Below the pieces are notes generated by a model. It saw nothing but the letters and a program-made list of their open reading frames with translations, was not told where the DNA came from and made no database searches. A DNA stretch of 21,953 nucleotides. Source: Sphaeroforma arctica JP610. Its lineage: Eukaryota; Opisthokonta; Ichthyosporea; Ichthyophonida. The first letter of the stretch is position 1. Every line of letters begins with the position of its first letter. Positions 18,293-21,953 of this stretch are shown here, one piece after another. The position numbers were made by a program, and so were the translations under genes. The stretch is from NCBI RefSeq assembly GCF_001186125.1, contig NW_014039664.1, positions 6,135-28,087 on the forward strand. Reading direction: 5' to 3'.

Positions 18293-19087
18293 TCACGTGT
18301 GACGATGGATACAGAATACCTCTACCATTGGGTGAGAACTAAAACTTGTGTGCCATGACCCACTCGTAGTGGTAATATGGGCTGAGTCATGAGATATTTT
18401 GAACGTGATACCAAGAAAGGTGAGGTTGTCATCCGCAATTCTGGTTCGGAGCAAAGTTGGTGGCTGCCCGATACAACACCACACAGCTGATGCATTTAAA
18501 ATACCCTGGCTAGCCAAAGCAGGAAGTATCATAGGTGGTACCAGAAGTCTCGAAGATTTGGTCTGTACCGAGATCTGGAAATAGTACTTCAGAACAGTGA
18601 TGAGGCGGGGTATAGGGAACATCAATTTATCGACCAGTACTGGATTGAGATAAATTGGTGCCCGCTGTTCATGGAGAAAGAAGCTCCCGAGATGTTCGTA
18701 GAGAGTCCATATGCCGTGGTAGTCATACCGATTCTGTAGTTGTTGTAGTAAGTCCGGTCCAACTGGGGGTAGAAAAAGCACACTAGAACACGCCTTATTA
18801 GAAAACGGATACAAGCAAAGTGGCTGGATAAAAAAAGTCTTATCTCCGGGGCACACAGGACAGAAGTATCCACCAGTGCGATAGTCAGGCAATTTAAACA
18901 GGACCGTGTTAAAGACGGATGGGGGGGGGGGGGGGGGGGGGTTCACAGCAGTGGGTAAAGCTATCATGGGAGGGCTTGTCCCGGTCCGTGATACTTCTCT
19001 TATAAGTCGATAGTAGTATTGGCGGTGAGCCTTGCCTGCTATCTCCTTAGTTATGAGACGTTGGGTGGTATTATGTTGGATCTGCAC
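18293..19087 (-). CDS. LINE B ORF2, C-terminal region, open frame
   Basis: The frame is open over 264 codons; its first codon is an internal GTG, because the reading continues upstream (ELRVQIQHN). It carries EIAGKAHRQYYYRLIREV, seven prolines from the G run at 18921-18941, LPDYRTGGYFCPVCPGDKTF, YHGIWTLYEHLGSFF, MFPIPRLITVLKYYFQIS and LTFLGITFKISHDSAH. The CPVC pair of the zinc motif is kept but the following His of LINE A is not, so the motif is degenerate. Because LINE A stops earlier and differently, this copy probably shows the true C-terminal end of the ORF2 family. Confidence 0.7.
   Translation of the reverse strand: MQIQHNTTQRLITKEIAGKAHRQYYYRLIREVSRTGTSPPMIALPTAVNPPPPPPPSVFNTVLFKLPDYRTGGYFCPVCPGDKTFFIQPLCLYPFSNKACSSVLFLPPVGPDLLQQLQNRYDYHGIWTLYEHLGSFFLHEQRAPIYLNPVLVDKLMFPIPRLITVLKYYFQISVQTKSSRLLVPPMILPALASQGILNASAVWCCIGQPPTLLRTRIADDNLTFLGITFKISHDSAHITTTSGSWHTSFSSHPMVEVFCIHRHT
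18921..18941. repeat. 21-base G homopolymer
   Basis: There are 21 consecutive G on the plus strand, read as Pro codons in the LINE B frame. LINE A has no such run at the matching place. It may be slippage in the dead copy, or an inexact count left by sequencing and assembly. Confidence 0.95.
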
Positions 19088-19801
19088 GCGAAGCTCACGG
19101 AGTTCTTTGTGTTGAGGTGTGTACCCGCCCCTTGATTTTAAATTTGCGTAGATATTGGACGTGAATTTACCCGGCGGTCTGTTACGTGTCCAAGTGGGTC
19201 TCGCAAGTGTGGCAAGTGGGTTTGTATTGTCGATCGAGTCAATGTGTAGTCCCAGGCAGCCACCAAGGTACTCCTCAAAGTAAACGACAAAAGCGAAGAA
19301 GCTGTGTGCGCTGGTATGGGCGTTTTGGGAATATAGTGCTGGTTATGATAGCTGTTGCTTGAATTAGTGCTGAGTTGTACCGCTCGTACAGCGGCTTCAA
19401 CGCGGCATGTCAAACAGGCAGAGGTCATGCTATGATGTTTAGACAACCATAGGTTGCCGTCGAAAGAATGAGCGTCTTGAATATTGCCAACTGATTTCGC
19501 GGATTGTGCAAGCTGAATCCATGAAAACCTTACGCCCGGAAGGACACTATAGCCTGGAGTAATTCTGCCACGAAATTATCCATGTGTTTTACAAAGTCGA
19601 TACCCGGTATGCCCTGGGACAGTTGAAATCCAAGTATTTGGAAGGCTTTGGATAGATGTTAGAGAGTTCCACCGCCATGAACATGGGAGGGAAAAGTAGG
19701 TTTCTGTTGAGAATGTTCGCAATTGGGGAGCCTACTAGTGTTGGCGTGATGAGGTGTCCTTTGATACGGAGAGGCGGTACCGCATACAACATACTCGACG
19801 A
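19088..19801 (-). pseudogene. LINE B ORF2, post-RT region
   Basis: This is the counterpart of LINE A 11768-12550. Recognisable pieces are IKGHLITPTLVGSPIANILN and PKPSKYLDFNCPRAYRVS near 19600-19790 (the YLG-type segment), and in other frames pieces such as SRGGYTPQHKELRELR near 19100-19140. Several frame changes interrupt it. Only a single copy of the 68-bp unit duplicated in LINE A is present. Confidence 0.6.
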
Positions 19802-20085
19802 TCACTTTCGGGGCTTAAGAATTCCTTGTTCTTGACCGGATTGGTGACCCCAATCATCGATCGCGTTCAGGAAGGGTTGCAACCGAACAGATTGTGGAGC
19901 CTGGATGCACGTATCTACAAAGAAGTAGGAGCGGACGAATTTCGGCCGAAATTGCGCAAGTGTAATAGCTAGGGAGTCCATATAAATGATAAAAAGCTGT
20001 AGACTGTCAATCGAACCTTGGAGTATGGCATTCGTTCTATGGAATAGAGGTGAAAGCTTTTCACGATACGTCACCCGTGCAGTGG
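19802..20085 (-). pseudogene. LINE B ORF2, end of the RT domain
   Basis: This fragment keeps motif B (FHRTNAILQGSIDSLQLFII), YMDSLAITLAQFRPK and the motif C neighbourhood (SYFFVDTCIQ), where the second Asp of LINE A's FVDD is replaced by Thr. It then continues LQPFLNAIDDWGHQSGQEQG to a stop. It cannot work alone: motif A and everything upstream are absent. The open frame runs on to 20185, but the part right of about 20085 has no match in LINE A and is flanking sequence read by chance. Confidence 0.8.
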
Positions 20086-20767
20086 TCGTTTGCGGTAACA
20101 AAATTGGCTGAGAACCATGTAACCTTAGTGGGATATTAGTTATTAACCTTTTTTTTACGGCACAAACCAGTACTATAAAAAACATAGATTAATGCGGTTT
20201 TCAGTAAGAAATTTTCTTTCAGTCGCATGTAGAAAAGGTGAATGGGGGCTATCTCTGGTCTCTGGATGAGAGCCTTATTACCCTCCATTCTACATAGCGC
20301 TTCACTATATTAAAAGTTTAGCTAAATGCGCCACAGTCACATGGGTGTACTGTTATGGGTATATGTCCAATAACATATAAAAGTATATCTAACACTAATA
20401 TGATTATTCCTACTAAGAAAACAATAGAAAACAAAGAGATTGATCTGATACTTGAAGTTGGCGGGACCTCATACATTTTTCAGTAGTAATTCACTCCGTC
20501 GTATATTTCGATACAACATTCTTACATCTACTCAGTGTCTCAAATACATATAGGTCTGCAAACCACACTAATGGCTATGGTATATTGCGCCATCAAAGTG
20601 AGTTTAGGACACTTTGTATGTCATCTGAAAAGCAAAGAACGGTTCCATCACAGTTGACTTCATAATGTGCGACTGGACTTCAAGCCCGATGGTTATCTAT
20701 CTGTCTTCGATAATTTAACGCACCTAAGATCACTTTGGATAACACCGAAGGACCAGTTTTTTCGACA
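20086..20767. other. Unassigned stretch right of LINE B
   Basis: Short plus-strand frames occur, for example from ATG 20400 (MIIPTKKTIENKEIDLILEV, followed by GGTSYIFQ and a stop). That resembles the opening strand of a BTB/T1 domain, but only over about a dozen residues, so I make no call. The rest is AT-rich and shows no domain or element ends. Confidence 0.3.
20225..20298. repeat. Imperfect inverted repeat (hairpin)
   Basis: GCATGTAGAA...GGTGAATGGGGG on the left pairs with CCCTCCATTCTACAT on the right, and inside this GGCT pairs with AGCC. The whole spans about 75 bases. It could be a small folded transcript end or the relic of a short inverted-repeat element. No duplicated flanks are seen. 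Confidence 0.45.
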
Positions 20768-21696
20768 TGGTCACTACTGATGGAAGTCACAATAACGTTC
20801 TAACTGAGGGTGGGTCAGAATCCACAGTACGTGTGGTAGCTGGTGCTGGACGCAATGCAAATTTGTCTTTTGCCTCTGACTATTAATTTTATGCGCACCA
20901 ATTTGCGGTAGGGCAGTGGATGTTGTATTGTAATGGGGTGTGTTACGTCAGCTCAATTTTCTACTTGTAAAACGTCCAGTGATGCACATACGATAACACT
21001 CGACGGAAATCACTACGGTAATGGAGACAATGTGGTAATTTTCGTTTCATCGGTATACTTTGTTTTTGGTGAGCATTCCATCACACGACAAATCAAACAT
21101 GGAGATCTACACGGTACAGCAGTTGACGTGAGCACCTACCAGTCGAATACCAGGACATACGTATCCGACTAAGGCACTACACTTGTGTCTCTTGTGAAAC
21201 CCGGCTGCGAATGTATTGAGGATTCTGTGTACAACGGTGGTGCGATACTTTAGCGCGATCTACACAGTTGTGAGGAATATGCGTTGTAGAATTGTGGCCG
21301 ACACGGGTTCTAGTTTTAACGCATACTTTCATAGCTACTTCAGGGATGATAATCACGCGACCCTATTCAAGCCAGCCACTCCTGGTAACAGCTATGTGAT
21401 CGATGCTCTCATCTACCCCGGCATTAGACACGGACAATTCGAACCCAATTCAGAGCGTAATGCTTGTGGCAATTGAGATGGTGGTGATTATAACGTCCAT
21501 ATCTCAGTTAATAAGTACAATACCTCAGCATATCCCTGTTCCTGGCAGGCGGGCGACTGATTTTCGAGCTCACTGCAGATCTTACCAACATGGTTGTCGA
21601 ATCCGCTCTCGCCTCCCCTTTCCCGGTTGTCTGTGGTGCTGCAGGTATTGGACTCACGGCCATATCTTAGCTAATGTATACAGCACTTCAGCATAA
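20767..21696 (+). pseudogene. Possible decayed coding region of unknown type
   Basis: Several short plus-strand frames follow one another with protein-like composition. ATG 20767 gives MVTTDGSHNNVLTEGGSEST, then VRVVAGAGRNANLSFASDY. ATG 20933 gives 79 codons including TITLDGNHYGNGDNVVIFVS. The frame at 21216-21476 includes RIVADTGSSFNAYFHSYF and ends NSERNACGN. The stretches are rich in Gly, Asn, Ser and Thr with some Cys, as in secreted or surface beta-rich proteins. I do not recognise a family. It may be a broken or intron-containing gene, or chance open frames in DNA of balanced composition. Confidence 0.3.
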
Positions 21697-21953
21697 ATGC
21701 AACAGATCATTCCTCTATGTAGATTCCCTAGAACTCACCCGGACGCGTTCTCATTTCCCTGACGAAGCGTGTTGTCGGATATACTGACATTGATACTCAG
21801 ATGTATCCGTTACATAAAAGTCCAAAACTACTTGTTCTCCAAAAAAGGCAAATCAACAGACAAAGATGAAAAGATGTCGCGACGTAGTTCTCGGGCAGGC
21901 GTCTGTCGTTGTTGCATACCAGGCCATAAACACACACATAGCAAGTATATATG
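21697..21953. other. Right edge of the window, nothing recognised
   Basis: The last 257 bases hold no open frame of note, no element end and no RNA gene that I can see. A short A-rich run (CCAAAAAAGGCAAATCAACAG) lies at about 21839-21859. Confidence 0.4.

Larger units (their letters stand above)
18293..20085 (-). mobile_element. LINE B, 5'-truncated relative of LINE A (inactive)
   Basis: The minus strand matches LINE A from the middle of the RT domain (ARVTYREKLSPLFHRTNAIL against TRVTYRRMLSPLFHRTNDIL) to the end of ORF2. Similarity stops abruptly near 20080-20085, just to the right of the ARVTY codons, so ORF1, endonuclease and half of RT are missing. This is the common 5' truncation left by incomplete reverse transcription. 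The two copies differ at many amino acids, so they are not recent sisters. Frame changes and one homopolymer run show it is dead. It has the same orientation as LINE A. Confidence 0.85.

Noticed and set aside
20400-20486. Short frame resembling the start of a BTB/T1 domain (ILEVGGTSYIF)
   Set aside because: The likeness covers about a dozen residues and then a stop follows; no later BTB landmarks are convincing.
1-21953. tRNA genes, rRNA, CRISPR arrays and bacterial operon signals
   Set aside because: I looked for the GGTTCGA-type tRNA B-box on both strands and found no copy within a tRNA-like fold. There are no spaced short repeats of CRISPR type, and the retroelement content is eukaryotic, so ribosome-binding sites and operons are not expected.

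Overview
The window looks like a repeat-rich stretch of a eukaryotic genome. Two Ty3/gypsy-type LTR retrotransposons and two copies of one LINE family make up about three quarters of it. I found no host gene that I can name, no tRNA or rRNA gene and no CRISPR array. The retroelement types suggest a fungus, possibly an early-diverging (Mucoromycota-like) one, but this is a weak inference from element style and not from any host marker.

Layout: (1) 1-4447, + strand: the 3' part of LTR element 1, entering from the left edge inside reverse transcriptase, followed by RNase H, a methyltransferase-like domain, integrase and a candidate LTR (about 3690-4447). (2) About 4448-10986, + strand: LTR element 2, a relative of element 1 (clearly homologous but well diverged by eye), with gag, retropepsin, RT, RNase H, the same methyltransferase-like domain, integrase and a second candidate LTR (about 10487-10986). 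A 196-bp tandem duplication spans the start of that LTR. Both elements are fossils. (3) About 11040-15990, - strand: LINE A, nearly full length, with a coiled-coil ORF1 followed by an ORF2 holding an APE-type endonuclease, an RT and a C-terminal zinc motif; it is disabled many times. (4) 15990-17700: AT-rich DNA with nothing recognisable. (5) 17700-18068, - strand: a short possible decayed gene of unknown type. (6) About 18290-20085, - strand: LINE B, a 5'-truncated relative of LINE A carrying a 21-base G run. (7) 20085-21953: unassigned DNA with short protein-like reading frames on the + strand and one imperfect hairpin.

The most unusual shared feature is the methyltransferase-like domain with an Asn-Pro-Pro motif between RNase H and integrase in both LTR elements. 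Both LTR elements point right and both LINEs point left. The right end of LTR element 2 and the 3' end of LINE A lie within about 50 bp of each other.
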